Counted from the first letter of the stretch, positions 28,759 to 41,193 are shown. The stretch is 64,000 nt of DNA from Cupriavidus necator N-1 (GCF_000219215.1 NC_015726.1:186001-250000), one strand, 5' to 3'. Numbers and translations: made by a program. Notes: a model not told the origin generated them from the sequence alone.

Positions 28759-29663
28759 GAAATCGATTGATCAGCGGCCGGCTCGGTGTCGTTGCCCGGG
28801 GTGTCCGGCGCGTCCGGGGTGCCCGCTCCGGCGGGTTGCTTGTAGCGGTTGTAAGCCCACAGGTACTGCGTGGGGCACAGGCGTACCAGTTCCTCGATGG
28901 TCCGGTTGATGACCGCTGCTGCTGCGGCAGGATCGTCCGGCAACATGCCGCCGTCGTTGATCACGCGCAGGTGGCCGCGATAGCCGGCGCCGCGCGGCAG
29001 GCGCTCGGCAAAGACCGCCACTACCGGCGCGCCGGTCAGCTGCTGCAGCCGGTGCACCAGCGCCATCGTATAGGCGGGCTTGCCGAAGAACGGCGCCCAG
29101 TTGCCCTCGCCGCCACTGGGCACCTGGTCGGGCAGGATGCCCACCGCCTGGCCGCGCTTGAGTGCCTTGACCAGCATGCGCACCCCGCGCGGCGTGGCCG
29201 GCGCCATGTGCATGTCGGGGCGGGTGCGCATTTTTTCGATCCAGTCGCGCAGCCAGGGCTGGTGCGGCGGCTTGAACAGTGCGGTGACCGGGCGCTGCAG
29301 CGCGTGGGACTGCGGCAGCACTTCAAAGCAGCCCAGGTGCGGGGTCAGGATGATGATGCCCTTGCCGCGCGCCTGCAGCTTGCCCAGCTCGGGCCACAGG
29401 TAGTCGTCAAAGCCATACAGCTTCGCGCCGATCTTGCTGCGGCTCCAGAAGTAGGGCATCTCGATGATCATGCGTCCGGCCGAACGGGCCGCTTCGTCGA
29501 TCATCGCCTCGGTGGCGTCGGGAAACGCCTGGCGGAAGTTCTCCCGCAGGCGCCGGCCGTAGCGGCCGGGCAGGCGCGCGCTCAGTAGTCCGAGCGCGCC
29601 GCCCGCGGCTTGCAGCAGCCGCAGGGGAAAACGGGAGATCAGCCAGAATAAAAAGGTCATCAG
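28755..29663 (-). CDS. LpxL/HtrB-type lipid A acyltransferase, first copy
   Basis: A 302-residue LPLAT-family acyltransferase when started at MTFLFWLISRFPL, where LpxL-like homology begins. In-frame starts at 29774 and 29834 would add 37 or 57 residues without homology and reach into the metK promoter region. HLGCFEVL contains the catalytic-motif histidine with Glu at the acidic position. GILPDQVPSGGEGNWAPFFG is conserved. Two tandem paralogues suggest division of labour in lipid A secondary acylation. The gene is divergent from metK. Confidence 0.88.
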   Translation of the reverse strand: MMTFLFWLISRFPLRLLQAAGGALGLLSARLPGRYGRRLRENFRQAFPDATEAMIDEAARSAGRMIIEMPYFWSRSKIGAKLYGFDDYLWPELGKLQARGKGIIILTPHLGCFEVLPQSHALQRPVTALFKPPHQPWLRDWIEKMRTRPDMHMAPATPRGVRMLVKALKRGQAVGILPDQVPSGGEGNWAPFFGKPAYTMALVHRLQQLTGAPVVAVFAERLPRGAGYRGHLRVINDGGMLPDDPAAAAAVINRTIEELVRLCPTQYLWAYNRYKQPAGAGTPDAPDTPGNDTEPAADQSIS

Positions 29664-29851
29664 GCGCGAAAAGCAGGTCTGCTGCGGGTCTGTGCCGGGG
29701 AACAGGCGAACAGGCAGCGTTTTTTCTATGGCGGTATTCAGTTCCGCGCGCAGCGTGCCGTCATCGGGATTCATATGGGCACGGTGCCCCGGCAGGTTGG
29801 CCGGGTGCCGTGCTGTACCGTTGGCGCGCTGCAACGAGCCCGGCAGGCGCG

Positions 29852-29857
29852 TATAAT
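29852..29857 (+). promoter_or_regulatory. -10 box of the metK leader
   Basis: A perfect TATAAT whose expected start site at about 29864 coincides with the beginning of the SAM-II-like aptamer. No strong -35 is visible. Confidence 0.7.
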
Positions 29858-29863
29858 AGCGTG

Positions 29864-29934
29864 TATCGCCGAGTTAACTGACAACTTGCGGGGCGATGCG
29901 GCTCTGACCGGGCTGCTTGAAATACCGCTAAAGC
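29864..29934 (+). ncRNA. SAM-II-like riboswitch upstream of metK
   Basis: Same architecture as the metX element. P1 is ATCGCC (29865-29870) with GGCGAT (29892-29897), with loop GAGTTAACTGACAACTTGCG. An accessory 7-bp hairpin joins 29898-29904 with 29910-29916. The conserved 3' segment AAATACCGCTAAAG (29920-29933) offers CCGC to pair with GCGG in the P1 loop (pseudoknot). A TCGCC copy at 29936-29940, just after the aptamer, could compete with the 5' strand of P1. The metK context supports SAM sensing. The match to canonical SAM-II is weaker than at metX. Confidence 0.68.
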
Positions 29935-29991
29935 GTCGCCGCCATGAACCGCACGGGCTGGCACGCAATAGCCAACCTGGAGAATAAGTTC

Positions 29992-31155
<1,164 letters not shown>

Positions 31156-31187
31156 GCGCCACCCGCGTCAGCAGCACTGACGGCAAG

Positions 31188-31222
31188 CCCCGCCGGCCCG
31201 CAAGGGCCCGCGGGGTTTTTTT
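31188..31222 (+). terminator. intrinsic terminator of metK
   Basis: The CCCCGC-CGGCCC stem pairs with GGGCCC-GCGGGG around a GCAA loop, followed by seven T residues (31216-31222). Confidence 0.94.
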
Positions 31223-31357
31223 GCGCGGACTTGATCCTGGTCCAGTCGCCGCGTGACGCCGGCGCCACCGCATGCAGCAGGGAGTAAAATCCCGCCATCC
31301 CAAGCCGCCACGCCGGCGGCCGACCCCAAACACTGGTGACCGTTTCCAGAGGATGCC

Positions 31358-32302
31358 ATGTCCGAAGCGCCTGTCCTTGCCCCCTCGACTTCAACCCAGC
31401 CGCCCGCCGCCGCCGGCCAGCTCAACCTGATCCGCCCGCAGCCATATACCGACTGGGCGCCGCAGGTCACGGCCGAAGAACGCGCCACGCTGCGCCGCGA
31501 GCTGGAGCAGGGCGCCGTGCTGTACTTCCCGAACCTGAATTTCCGTTTCCAGCCGGGCGAAGAGCGCTTCCTGGACAGCCGCTATTCCGACGGCAAGTCC
31601 AAGAACATCAACCTGCGCGCCGACGACACCGCAGTGCGCGGTGCCCAGGGCAGCCCGCAGGACCTGGCGGACCTGTACACGCTGATCCGCCGCTACGCCG
31701 ACAACAGCGAATTGCTGGTGCGCACGCTGTTCCCGGAATACATCCCGCACATGACGCGCGCCGGCACCTCGCTGCGGCCCAGCGAGATCGCCGGGCGCCC
31801 GGTCAGCTGGCGCAAGGACGACACCCGCCTGCACGTGGACTCGTTCCCGTCCAACCCGATGCTGGGCAAGCGCCTGTTGCGAGTGTTCCACAATATCGAC
31901 CCGGCTGCGGCGCGCGTGTGGCGCGTGGGCGAGCCGTTCGGCGATTTTGCGCAGAAGTTCGTGCCCAAGACCCATGGCATGTGGCCCGGGCAGGCGGCGC
32001 TGATGAAGCTGCTGCATATCACCAAGCGCAAGCGCTCGGAATACGACCACCGCATGCTGCAGCTGCATGACCTGGCCAAGGCCGACCTGGATTACCAGGC
32101 CAAGGTGCCGCAGCAGGAATTCCACTTCCCGCCGGGTTCCACCTGGATCGTCTTCAGCGACCAGCTGCTGCATGCGGCCATGCGCGGACGGGCGATGATG
32201 GAGCAGACCATCTACCTGGCGCCGCAGGCGATTTCCGACCACACCCACTCGCCCGAGGCGGTGCTGTCGCGCATGCTCGGGCGGCCGATGCTGGTGTCCT
32301 GA
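31358..32302 (+). CDS. kdoO: Kdo 3-hydroxylase (KdoO), Fe(II)/2-oxoglutarate dioxygenase
   Basis: A 314-residue Kdo hydroxylase. Such enzymes convert the outer 3-deoxy-D-manno-oct-2-ulosonic acid of LPS inner core to Ko. The metal facial triad is suggested by HVDSFPSNP (His and Asp) and the C-terminal LLHAAMRGR (second His); the R in the last motif suits 2-oxoglutarate. It lies beside two LpxL-type acyltransferases, making a local LPS-modification neighbourhood split by metK. Its stop abuts the convergent aldehyde dehydrogenase gene. Confidence 0.88.
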   Translation: MSEAPVLAPSTSTQPPAAAGQLNLIRPQPYTDWAPQVTAEERATLRRELEQGAVLYFPNLNFRFQPGEERFLDSRYSDGKSKNINLRADDTAVRGAQGSPQDLADLYTLIRRYADNSELLVRTLFPEYIPHMTRAGTSLRPSEIAGRPVSWRKDDTRLHVDSFPSNPMLGKRLLRVFHNIDPAAARVWRVGEPFGDFAQKFVPKTHGMWPGQAALMKLLHITKRKRSEYDHRMLQLHDLAKADLDYQAKVPQQEFHFPPGSTWIVFSDQLLHAAMRGRAMMEQTIYLAPQAISDHTHSPEAVLSRMLGRPMLVS

Positions 32303-33706
32303 TCAACGCAAAAGCAGGCGCAACATGGTTTCGAAGGTCTTGCCGTAAGGCGGCTTGAGCAGGCCGGCGCCGTTCAGGCCGGCCTGGTGGAACACCGGCT
32401 TCACCTTGGAGAAGGTGTCGAAGCCCGCTTGGCCGTGATAGGCGCCCATGCCGCTGGCGCCGACCCCGCCGAAGGGCAGGCCGTCCTGGGCGATATGGAA
32501 CAGCGTGTCGTTGACCGTGACGCCGCCGGCAACGGTCTGCTTCATCACATGGCCGATGGCGCCGCGGTCGCGCTCGAACAGGTACAACGCCAGCGGTCGC
32601 GGGCGCGCATTGATGTAGTCCACCGCCTCGTCCAGGGTGCGGTACGTCACCACGGGCAGCACCGGCCCGAAGATCTCCTCGCGCATCGCCGTGATGCCTT
32701 CGGGCACATCCAGCAGCAGCACCGGCGGCAGGCGCCGCGCCTGCGCGTCCGGCTGCGCATCGGACAGCGGCACCACGGTCGCGCCTTGCGCCGAGGCTTC
32801 ATCCACCAGCGCCGCCAGGCGCGCGAAGTGGCGCGGGCTGATGATGCTGGTGTAGTCCACGTTGCGCGCCAAGTCCGGATAGAGCCGGCCCACGCACTGG
32901 CGTGCCGCTTCTACCAGCTGCTCGCGCAGGTCTTCCGGCACCAGCACGTAGTCTGGCGCGATGCAGGTCTGGCCCGCGTTCATCAGCTTGCCCACCAGGA
33001 TGCGCTCCACCGCACGTGGCAGGTCGGCGCCGGCGCCGATAATCGCCGGCGATTTGCCGCCGAGTTCCAGCGTCACCGGGGTCAGGTTGGCGGCCGCCGC
33101 GCGCATCACATGGTGGCCGACCGCGGTCGAGCCGGTGAACAGCAGGTGGTCGAAGGGCAGCGCGGTAAAGGCGCTCGCCACCTCGGCATCGCCGTTGACC
33201 ACCACGATCTCGTCCGGCGCAAAGTGCTGCGGCACCAGTTGCGCGAACAAGGCCGCAAAGCGCGGCGTGTATTCCGACAGCTTCACCATGGCGCGGTTGC
33301 CCGCCGCCAGTGCGCCGGCCAGCGGCCCCACCGTCAGGTACAGCGGATAGTTCCAGGGCACCACGATGCCCACCACGCCCAGCGGCTGCGGCACCAGCCG
33401 CGAGCGGCCCGGGCGGAACCAGAAGCCGGTGGCGGCGCGGCGCACGCGCATCCAGCGCTTGCCGTGGCGCAGCGCGTCGTCGATGCCGCCCAGGCTCGGG
33501 AATACCTCCAGCAGCGCGGTTTCCTGCCGCGGCCGGTTGGTGAAGTCCGCGTGGATGGCGGCGGCAATGGCAGCCTCGTTCTCTGTCACTAGCCGGCGCA
33601 GGCGCTGCAGGCGGTCGGCGCGCACGGCCCAGGCGGGCAGCTGGTCGCGCCGTGACGCAGCGTGCATGGCGCCAAAGACGGACGACAGGTCGGGGACTTC
33701 TCGCAT
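32303..33706 (-). CDS. calB: coniferyl aldehyde dehydrogenase
   Basis: A 467-residue NAD(P)-dependent aldehyde dehydrogenase. The catalytic cysteine is C248 in NAGQTCIAPDY and the general base E214 in TLELGGKSP; VPWNYPLYL and FTGSTAVG form the nucleotide site. The combination of GQTCIAPDY with a C-terminal SKVKPVFHQ-type tail is typical of coniferyl aldehyde dehydrogenases, which oxidise coniferyl aldehyde to ferulate, though related enzymes take aliphatic aldehydes. The start at 33706 has AGGAG upstream. Transcribed divergently from a GMC alcohol dehydrogenase. Confidence 0.88.
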   Translation of the reverse strand: MREVPDLSSVFGAMHAASRRDQLPAWAVRADRLQRLRRLVTENEAAIAAAIHADFTNRPRQETALLEVFPSLGGIDDALRHGKRWMRVRRAATGFWFRPGRSRLVPQPLGVVGIVVPWNYPLYLTVGPLAGALAAGNRAMVKLSEYTPRFAALFAQLVPQHFAPDEIVVVNGDAEVASAFTALPFDHLLFTGSTAVGHHVMRAAAANLTPVTLELGGKSPAIIGAGADLPRAVERILVGKLMNAGQTCIAPDYVLVPEDLREQLVEAARQCVGRLYPDLARNVDYTSIISPRHFARLAALVDEASAQGATVVPLSDAQPDAQARRLPPVLLLDVPEGITAMREEIFGPVLPVVTYRTLDEAVDYINARPRPLALYLFERDRGAIGHVMKQTVAGGVTVNDTLFHIAQDGLPFGGVGASGMGAYHGQAGFDTFSKVKPVFHQAGLNGAGLLKPPYGKTFETMLRLLLR

Positions 33707-34020
33707 TGCTGCGCTCCTGGGCAAGGGACGTGCGGGGACAGTGGAAGCGGATCGCGGCGGGTGGCGGTGCAACGGTCCGCGTGTTCCCGCGCACGATAAG
33801 GTAGCGTGCCAGCCATGGCAATGGAAGTTTCCTACCAGAAGGGCAATTCAAACGCCCGTCTGCGCTGCGCGGCGGCCCGCGCCACCGGGCTTCTCCACTG
33901 TCCGGGCTAGCGCCTACACTGAATCTCACAGCTTGCCATCCGCTGGACGGACAGGGCGCGCACGCACTAGCGCGGCCCGGCTCACGCACGCGCGCCGCCT
34001 GCGGACTCGCGGGGAGACAG
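33707..34020. other. 314-bp divergent promoter region
   Basis: No gene is apparent between the divergent aldehyde dehydrogenase and GMC oxidoreductase genes. The region should hold both promoters. I see no convincing -35/-10 pair and no strong dyad. Confidence 0.4.
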
Positions 34021-35700
34021 ATGGAAACCACCTTTGACTACGTCATCGTCGGCGCGGGCTCGGCGGGCTGTGCGCTGGCGGGGCGGCTTGCCGACAGCGG
34101 CGACGACACCATTGCCCTGGTCGAGGCCGGGCACCACGATCACCATGTGCTGGTACGCACACCCGCGGCGCTTGCCGCGCTGCTGCCGCGCGCGGGGGCA
34201 CGCAACTACGGCTATGAAACCGTGCCGCAGCCGGGCCTGAACGGCCGCCGCGGCTACCAGCCGCGCGGGCGCGGGCTGGGCGGCAGTTCTTCGATCAACG
34301 CCATGATCTACACGCGTGGCCGTGCCGCCGACTACGACGCGTGGGCCGCCGCCGGCTGCGACGGCTGGTCGTGGGACGACGTGCTGCCGTACTTCCGTCG
34401 CGCCGAGTGCAATGAACGCCTGGCCGGCAGCGACGACGACCCGCTGCACGGCGGCAACGGCCCGTTGCACGTGAGCGACCTGCGCACTCCCAACCCCTTT
34501 GCCGAACGCTTCATCGAGGCCGCGCAGCAGGCGGGCTTCCCGCGCAACGACGATTTCAACGGCGAAGAGCAGGAGGGCGTGGGCTGGTACCAGGTCACGC
34601 AGCACGCGGGCGAGCGCTGGAACGCGGCGCGTGCCTACCTGCACGGTGGCAACAAGCGCGACCGGGCCTGCAACGGCGGCCGCGCGCACCTGCAGGTGCT
34701 GACCGATACGCAGGCGCTGCGCATCGTTTTCGAAGGCCGCCATGCGGCCGGGGTGCAGGTGGTGCGCGAGGGCCGCCGGCAACTGCTGCGCGCGCGCCGC
34801 GACGTGATCGTGTGCGCGGGCACATTCGGCTCGCCGCAGCTGCTGATGGTGTCGGGCGTCGGCCCCGCCGCGCACTTGCGCGAGCACGGCATCGCCGTCG
34901 TGCATGACCTGCCTGGCGTGGGCGCCAACCTGCAGGACCATCTCGACATCGTGCTGCACAAGCGCGTGGCCGTGCCTGAATTGTTCGGCGTGTCGTTCGG
35001 CGGCCTGGCGCGGCTGGTGTCTGAAATGCTGCGCTACCGGCGCGAGCGCACCGGCATGATGTCAAGCAACTTCGCCGAGGCAGGCGGCTTCCTGCGCAGC
35101 CGCCCGGATCTGCCCGAGCCCGACCTGCAGCTGCATTTCGTGGTCGGCATGGCGGATGACCACATGCGCCGGCTGAACTTCGGCCACGGCTATTCCTGCC
35201 ATGTCTGCGTGCTGCGCCCGCGCAGCCGCGGCGAGGTGCGGCTGGCCTCGCACGATATCCGGCGCGCGCCGCTGATCGACCCGCAATACCTGAGCGATGC
35301 GCGCGACCTGGACGACATGGTGGCTGGCGTGCGCATCGTGCGCAGCATCTTTGCGCAGCCGCAGCTGGCCAGCTTTGGCGGACGCGAACTCTATTCCGCC
35401 GGCCTGCGAGCCGATGGCAGCGACGACGCTGCCGTGCGCGAGATGATCCGCGAGCATGCCGACACCATCTATCACCCGGTCGGCACCTGCCGCATGGGCA
35501 TGGATGCGATGGCGGTGGTGGACCCGCAATTGCGCGTGCGCGGCGTCGAGGGCTTGCGCGTGGTCGATGCGTCGGTGATGCCGACCCTGGTCGGCGGCAA
35601 CATCAATGCGCCCGCCATCATGATCGGCGAGCGCGCGCATGACCTGATCCGCTATGCGCCGCGGGTGATGCTGCGGGTGCTGGAATCAATGGAGGCTTGA
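34021..35700 (+). CDS. GMC-family FAD oxidoreductase (choline/alcohol dehydrogenase-like)
   Basis: A 559-residue flavoprotein. The Rossmann FAD motif is VIVGAGSAGCALAGRL (about 8-23), with GMC signatures GRGLGGSSSINAMIY and GTFGSPQLLMVSGVG. The active-site His is in YHPVGTCRMG and the partner Asn in GGNINAPAIMIGE. It probably oxidises a primary alcohol to an aldehyde, and the divergent aldehyde dehydrogenase could take the next step. It could equally be a choline dehydrogenase relative; no betaine genes are near. The convergent acyl-CoA dehydrogenase begins 5 bp after it. Confidence 0.9.
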   Translation: METTFDYVIVGAGSAGCALAGRLADSGDDTIALVEAGHHDHHVLVRTPAALAALLPRAGARNYGYETVPQPGLNGRRGYQPRGRGLGGSSSINAMIYTRGRAADYDAWAAAGCDGWSWDDVLPYFRRAECNERLAGSDDDPLHGGNGPLHVSDLRTPNPFAERFIEAAQQAGFPRNDDFNGEEQEGVGWYQVTQHAGERWNAARAYLHGGNKRDRACNGGRAHLQVLTDTQALRIVFEGRHAAGVQVVREGRRQLLRARRDVIVCAGTFGSPQLLMVSGVGPAAHLREHGIAVVHDLPGVGANLQDHLDIVLHKRVAVPELFGVSFGGLARLVSEMLRYRRERTGMMSSNFAEAGGFLRSRPDLPEPDLQLHFVVGMADDHMRRLNFGHGYSCHVCVLRPRSRGEVRLASHDIRRAPLIDPQYLSDARDLDDMVAGVRIVRSIFAQPQLASFGGRELYSAGLRADGSDDAAVREMIREHADTIYHPVGTCRMGMDAMAVVDPQLRVRGVEGLRVVDASVMPTLVGGNINAPAIMIGERAHDLIRYAPRVMLRVLESMEA

Positions 35701-35704
35701 ATCG

Positions 35705-37366
35705 TCAGCCTTCGAAGCCGCGCGAGAACACCCGCTTGAGCACGTCGGCATCCGCATCCAGCGTGCCGAACACGCGCCCGTGCTGCCGTCCCAGCCGGCT
35801 GGCGACGAACAGCTCCGCATTCTCGGTATCGGCATGCGCCAGCATCAGCGCGGCCTGTGCGGTCAGCACCAGCCCCTGCGCAAAGCGGCGTGCATTGGCT
35901 TCCAGCAGTTCGGGGTTCTCGTGCAGCATGGCCTGCAGCGATGCCAGTTCTGCGCGTACCGCCGGATGGCCGCCGGCGCGGCGCGACAGGTCTTGCAGCA
36001 AGCGTGCGGCATCGTCGGGATTGCGCTGGATGGCGCGCAGCACGTCCAGGCACATGATATTGCCCGAGCCTTCCCAGATCGAGTTGACCGGCGCCTCGCG
36101 GTACAGCCGCGCCATCGGGCCTTCTTCCACGTAGCCGTTGCCGCCCCAGACTTCCATGGCTTCGCCGGTGGCTTCCAGCGTGCGCTTGCAGACCCAGAAC
36201 TTGGCCGCGGGGGTGACCACGCGCTTCCATGCCGCCGCGAGCGGATCATCGTCAGCGTGCTCGAAGGCGTGGCCCAGCTCCATCATCAGCAGGGTGGCCG
36301 CTTCGGATTCCAGCGCCAGGTCGGCCAGCACATTGCGCATCAGCGGCTGGTCGGCCAGCAGGCGCCCGAAGGCGCTGCGGTGGCGCGCATGGTGCAGCGC
36401 CTGCACAAAGGCGGCGCGCAGGATCGCGGCGCTGCCGATCACGCAGTCGAGCCGCGTGCTGGTGGCCATCTCGATGATGGTCGGGATGCCGCGGCCTTCC
36501 TCGCCGATCAGGATGCCGGTGGCGTCGCGGAATTCCACCTCGCTGCTGGAATTGGAGCGGTTGCCGAGCTTGTCCTTGAGCCGCTGGATCAGCACCGCGT
36601 TCTTGCTGCCGTCGTCGCGAAAGCGCGGCACGAAGAAGCACGACAGCGGGCCGTCTTCGGCGCCCATGCGCGCGACCACCAGGTGCGCATCGCACATCGG
36701 CGCGGAGAAGAACCACTTGTGCCCGGTCAGCGCGTATTCCGCGCCGCGGCCCTCGCCGCGCACCGCGCGCGCCACGGTGGTGTTGGCGCGCACGTCCGAG
36801 CCGCCCTGCTTCTCGGTCATGCCCATGCCGATCATGATTGCGCTCTTGCTGCGCCACGGCAGGTCGCGCGCATCGTGTTCGGTCGCATACAGCCGCGGCT
36901 CCAGTTCGGCAAACAGTGCGGTTTCCTTGCGCAGCACCGGGATGCTGGCGAAGGTCATGGTGGGCGGGCACAGTGAGCCGGATTCCACCTGCGCCTGCAG
37001 GAAGTAGCCGGCGGTGCGCGCCACCCATGCGCCCGCGCGCGGCTGGGCGAAGGGCAGGGCCTGCAGCTGCTGGCTGCGCAGCAAGCCCAGCAGCGCATGC
37101 CAGCTCGGGTGGAAATCCACGGCATCGATGCGCTCGCCGGTGCGGCTGTGCGTATGCAGCTCGGGCGTGTGCCGGTTGGCATCGGCTGCCCATTGCTGGA
37201 CTTCCGGCTCGCCCAGGCGCGCGCCGAACTGGCCCAGCGCCGCGGCATGCCAGCCGCCTCCCAGCCGATCCAGTGCGCCGCGCAGCGACGGGTCGGTGGA
37301 AAACAGGTTGTAGTGCGCGAGATCGGGCACCTGGTTGAATACGCGGTGGGTGGCAGCTTCAGTCAT
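35705..37366 (-). CDS. AidB-like acyl-CoA dehydrogenase
   Basis: A 553-residue acyl-CoA dehydrogenase-family flavoprotein of the AidB branch. GMGMTEKQGGSDVRANTT is the AidB/ACAD signature, and FSAPMCDAHLVVAR and WEGSGNIMCLDVLRA are typical AidB sequences (AidB acts in the alkylation response, with isovaleryl-CoA dehydrogenase side activity). The start MTEAATHRVFNQVPDL at 37366 is the family N-terminus; the open frame continues 34 codons upstream without homology. Isolated on the minus strand before the thiC leader. Confidence 0.9.
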   Translation of the reverse strand: MTEAATHRVFNQVPDLAHYNLFSTDPSLRGALDRLGGGWHAAALGQFGARLGEPEVQQWAADANRHTPELHTHSRTGERIDAVDFHPSWHALLGLLRSQQLQALPFAQPRAGAWVARTAGYFLQAQVESGSLCPPTMTFASIPVLRKETALFAELEPRLYATEHDARDLPWRSKSAIMIGMGMTEKQGGSDVRANTTVARAVRGEGRGAEYALTGHKWFFSAPMCDAHLVVARMGAEDGPLSCFFVPRFRDDGSKNAVLIQRLKDKLGNRSNSSSEVEFRDATGILIGEEGRGIPTIIEMATSTRLDCVIGSAAILRAAFVQALHHARHRSAFGRLLADQPLMRNVLADLALESEAATLLMMELGHAFEHADDDPLAAAWKRVVTPAAKFWVCKRTLEATGEAMEVWGGNGYVEEGPMARLYREAPVNSIWEGSGNIMCLDVLRAIQRNPDDAARLLQDLSRRAGGHPAVRAELASLQAMLHENPELLEANARRFAQGLVLTAQAALMLAHADTENAELFVASRLGRQHGRVFGTLDADADVLKRVFSRGFEG

Positions 37367-37571
37367 GGCGGCATGGAAGGTGGACGCGTCCTGCTTGCAT
37401 GGTAGAGCACGTGACGCGCGTTTGAGTGCATTGCCATGCCCTTGCGTGGGATTCGTGCGCTGCAGCATGCGTTATTTGATACCTGTGCGCACAGCTGTGG
37501 CACCACAAATGGAGGTCAATTGGCACTAGCGCCCGCCGGGGGCTTGTGCTTAAATTCACCCCGTTGGATGA

Positions 37572-39648
<2,077 letters not shown>

Positions 39649-39665
39649 TGCCGTGACAGGTAGTA

Positions 39666-39729
39666 CGGGCATGGGGTCGCAACCCATGCCCGCGCATGAT
39701 CCGCCGCCGCGCAGCGCCCCGCGCGGCGG
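39666..39729 (+). other. two hairpins in the thiC-thiO spacer
   Basis: CGGGCATGGG (39666-39675) pairs with CCCATGCCCG (39683-39692), a 10-bp stem with a 7-nt loop. CCGCCGCGC (39704-39712) pairs with GCGCGGCGG (39721-39729). Neither has a T-tract. They may stabilise thiC mRNA or partially attenuate readthrough into thiOSGE. Confidence 0.5.
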
Positions 39730-39786
39730 CACCGACAACAAGGAGGCCGGACGCGGCCGCATGGCGCGTCCGGCACTACATCCCTC

Positions 39787-40980
39787 ATGACAGCAGTGCA
39801 GTCGTTTGACGTCGCCATCCTCGGGGCCGGTCTTGCCGGCCGCCTGGCCGCCTGGCAACTGGTACGCAGCGGCGCCCGCGTGGCGCTGGTGGAGCGGGCC
39901 GGTCCGGACGGCGCGGGCTCGGCCGCCTATGTGGCCGCGGCCATGCTGGCGCCGCTGGCGGAATCTGCCATTGCCGAGCGCCGCATCGTCGACCTGGGCA
40001 TCGCCAGCGTCGACCTGTGGCGCGCGTGGCTGGCCGAATTGCCTGAGCCGGTCTTTTTCCAGGAGGACGGCACGCTGGTGGTCTGGCATGCGCGCGACCG
40101 CGCCGAGATGTCGCTGTTCACCAGCCGTGTGCGCGCGGTGGCGCCGCCCGAACTGGTGTCGCAGCGGCTGCGCGCGCTGGACGGCAAGGGCGTGGGCGAA
40201 GTCGAGCCCGCGCTGGCCGGCCGCTTCCCGCAGGGCCTGCTGCTGGCCGGCGAAGGCCAGCTCGACAACCGTGGCGCGCTGCGCGCGCTGCTGTCGTGCG
40301 CGGTCAGCGAAGGCGTGCATTGCGTCTGGGAGGCCGGCGAGGTCGATGCCGAATCGCTGCCCAAACTTGGTATCCGTGCCGACGTGGTGCTGGATTGCCG
40401 CGGCCTGGGCGCGCGCGCGTCGTGGCCGGCGCAACCCGGCGGCACCCAGCCGGGGCTGCGCGGCCTGCGCGGCGAAGTGGTGCGCGTGCATGCGCCCGAC
40501 GTCAGGCTGCACCGGCCGGTACGGCTGCTGCATCCGCGCTACCCGATCTATATCGCGCCCAAGCCCAACGACCTGTACGTGATCGGTGCCACCGAGCTGG
40601 AAAGCGAGGATGATTCGCCCATGAGCGTGCGTTCCGCGCTGGAGCTGCTGTCGGCGGCGCATTCGCTGCACCCCGCCTTCGGCGAAGCGCGCGTGCTGGA
40701 GCTGAACGTGCAGCGGCGCCCGACGCGGCCCGACCACCTGCCGGCGATCCGCGTGGATCAGCGCGCGCGCGTGGTGCGCGTCAACGGCTTGTACCGGCAT
40801 GGCTTTCTGATTGCGCCGGCGGTGACCGAGGCCGCGTGCGCGGTGGTGGGCGCGCTGCTCAAGGGCGATCCCGCGGCCCATGCGGTGCCGGCCGCGCTGC
40901 GCTGGCCTGGCATGATCGAGGCCGTGACCGAAGCGCCCGCCGCCACTACCATGGCCGCACCTGGCGGACTGCTGCACTAA
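39787..40980 (+). CDS. thiO: FAD-dependent oxidoreductase, ThiO-like (glycine oxidase)
   Basis: A 397-residue DAO-family flavoprotein with N-terminal FAD motif VAILGAGLAGRLAAWQL. By position directly before thiS-thiG it is ThiO, which oxidises glycine to the imine needed for the thiazole ring. The sequence is more divergent than B. subtilis ThiO, but NGLYRHGFLIAPAVTE is typical at the C-terminus. Its stop is 3 bp before thiS. Confidence 0.9.
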   Translation: MTAVQSFDVAILGAGLAGRLAAWQLVRSGARVALVERAGPDGAGSAAYVAAAMLAPLAESAIAERRIVDLGIASVDLWRAWLAELPEPVFFQEDGTLVVWHARDRAEMSLFTSRVRAVAPPELVSQRLRALDGKGVGEVEPALAGRFPQGLLLAGEGQLDNRGALRALLSCAVSEGVHCVWEAGEVDAESLPKLGIRADVVLDCRGLGARASWPAQPGGTQPGLRGLRGEVVRVHAPDVRLHRPVRLLHPRYPIYIAPKPNDLYVIGATELESEDDSPMSVRSALELLSAAHSLHPAFGEARVLELNVQRRPTRPDHLPAIRVDQRARVVRVNGLYRHGFLIAPAVTEAACAVVGALLKGDPAAHAVPAALRWPGMIEAVTEAPAATTMAAPGGLLH

Positions 40981-40983
40981 CGC

Positions 40984-41190
40984 ATGACTGACATGGAAAT
41001 CCTGCTCAACGGCCGACCGCTCGCCCTTGCCGATTCCGCCACGCTGGCGGACGCGGTGAGCGCGGCGCAGATCGCGCCCCCCTTTGCCGCGGCGGTCAAC
41101 GGCCAGTTCGTGCCGCGCGGCGCCCACGCCAACACCCTTCTCGCGGCCGGCGACCGCATCGACCTCGTGCAACCCGTGACGGGAGGCTGA
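40984..41190 (+). CDS. thiS: sulfur carrier protein ThiS
   Basis: A 68-residue ubiquitin-like protein ending VTGG; the C-terminal Gly-Gly is adenylated and thiocarboxylated to donate sulfur for thiazole. The start could be 40984 or the second Met at 40996 (MEILLNGRP), where the family usually begins. Co-transcribed between thiO and thiG with 3-bp gaps. Confidence 0.95.
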   Translation: MTDMEILLNGRPLALADSATLADAVSAAQIAPPFAAAVNGQFVPRGAHANTLLAAGDRIDLVQPVTGG

Positions 41191-41193
41191 CCC

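Noticed and set aside
29944..29991. A 16-residue N-terminal extension of MetK starting at ATG 29944.
   Set aside because: No ribosome site, direct contact with the aptamer and no family homology; GTG 29992 has GGAG and the consensus N-terminus.
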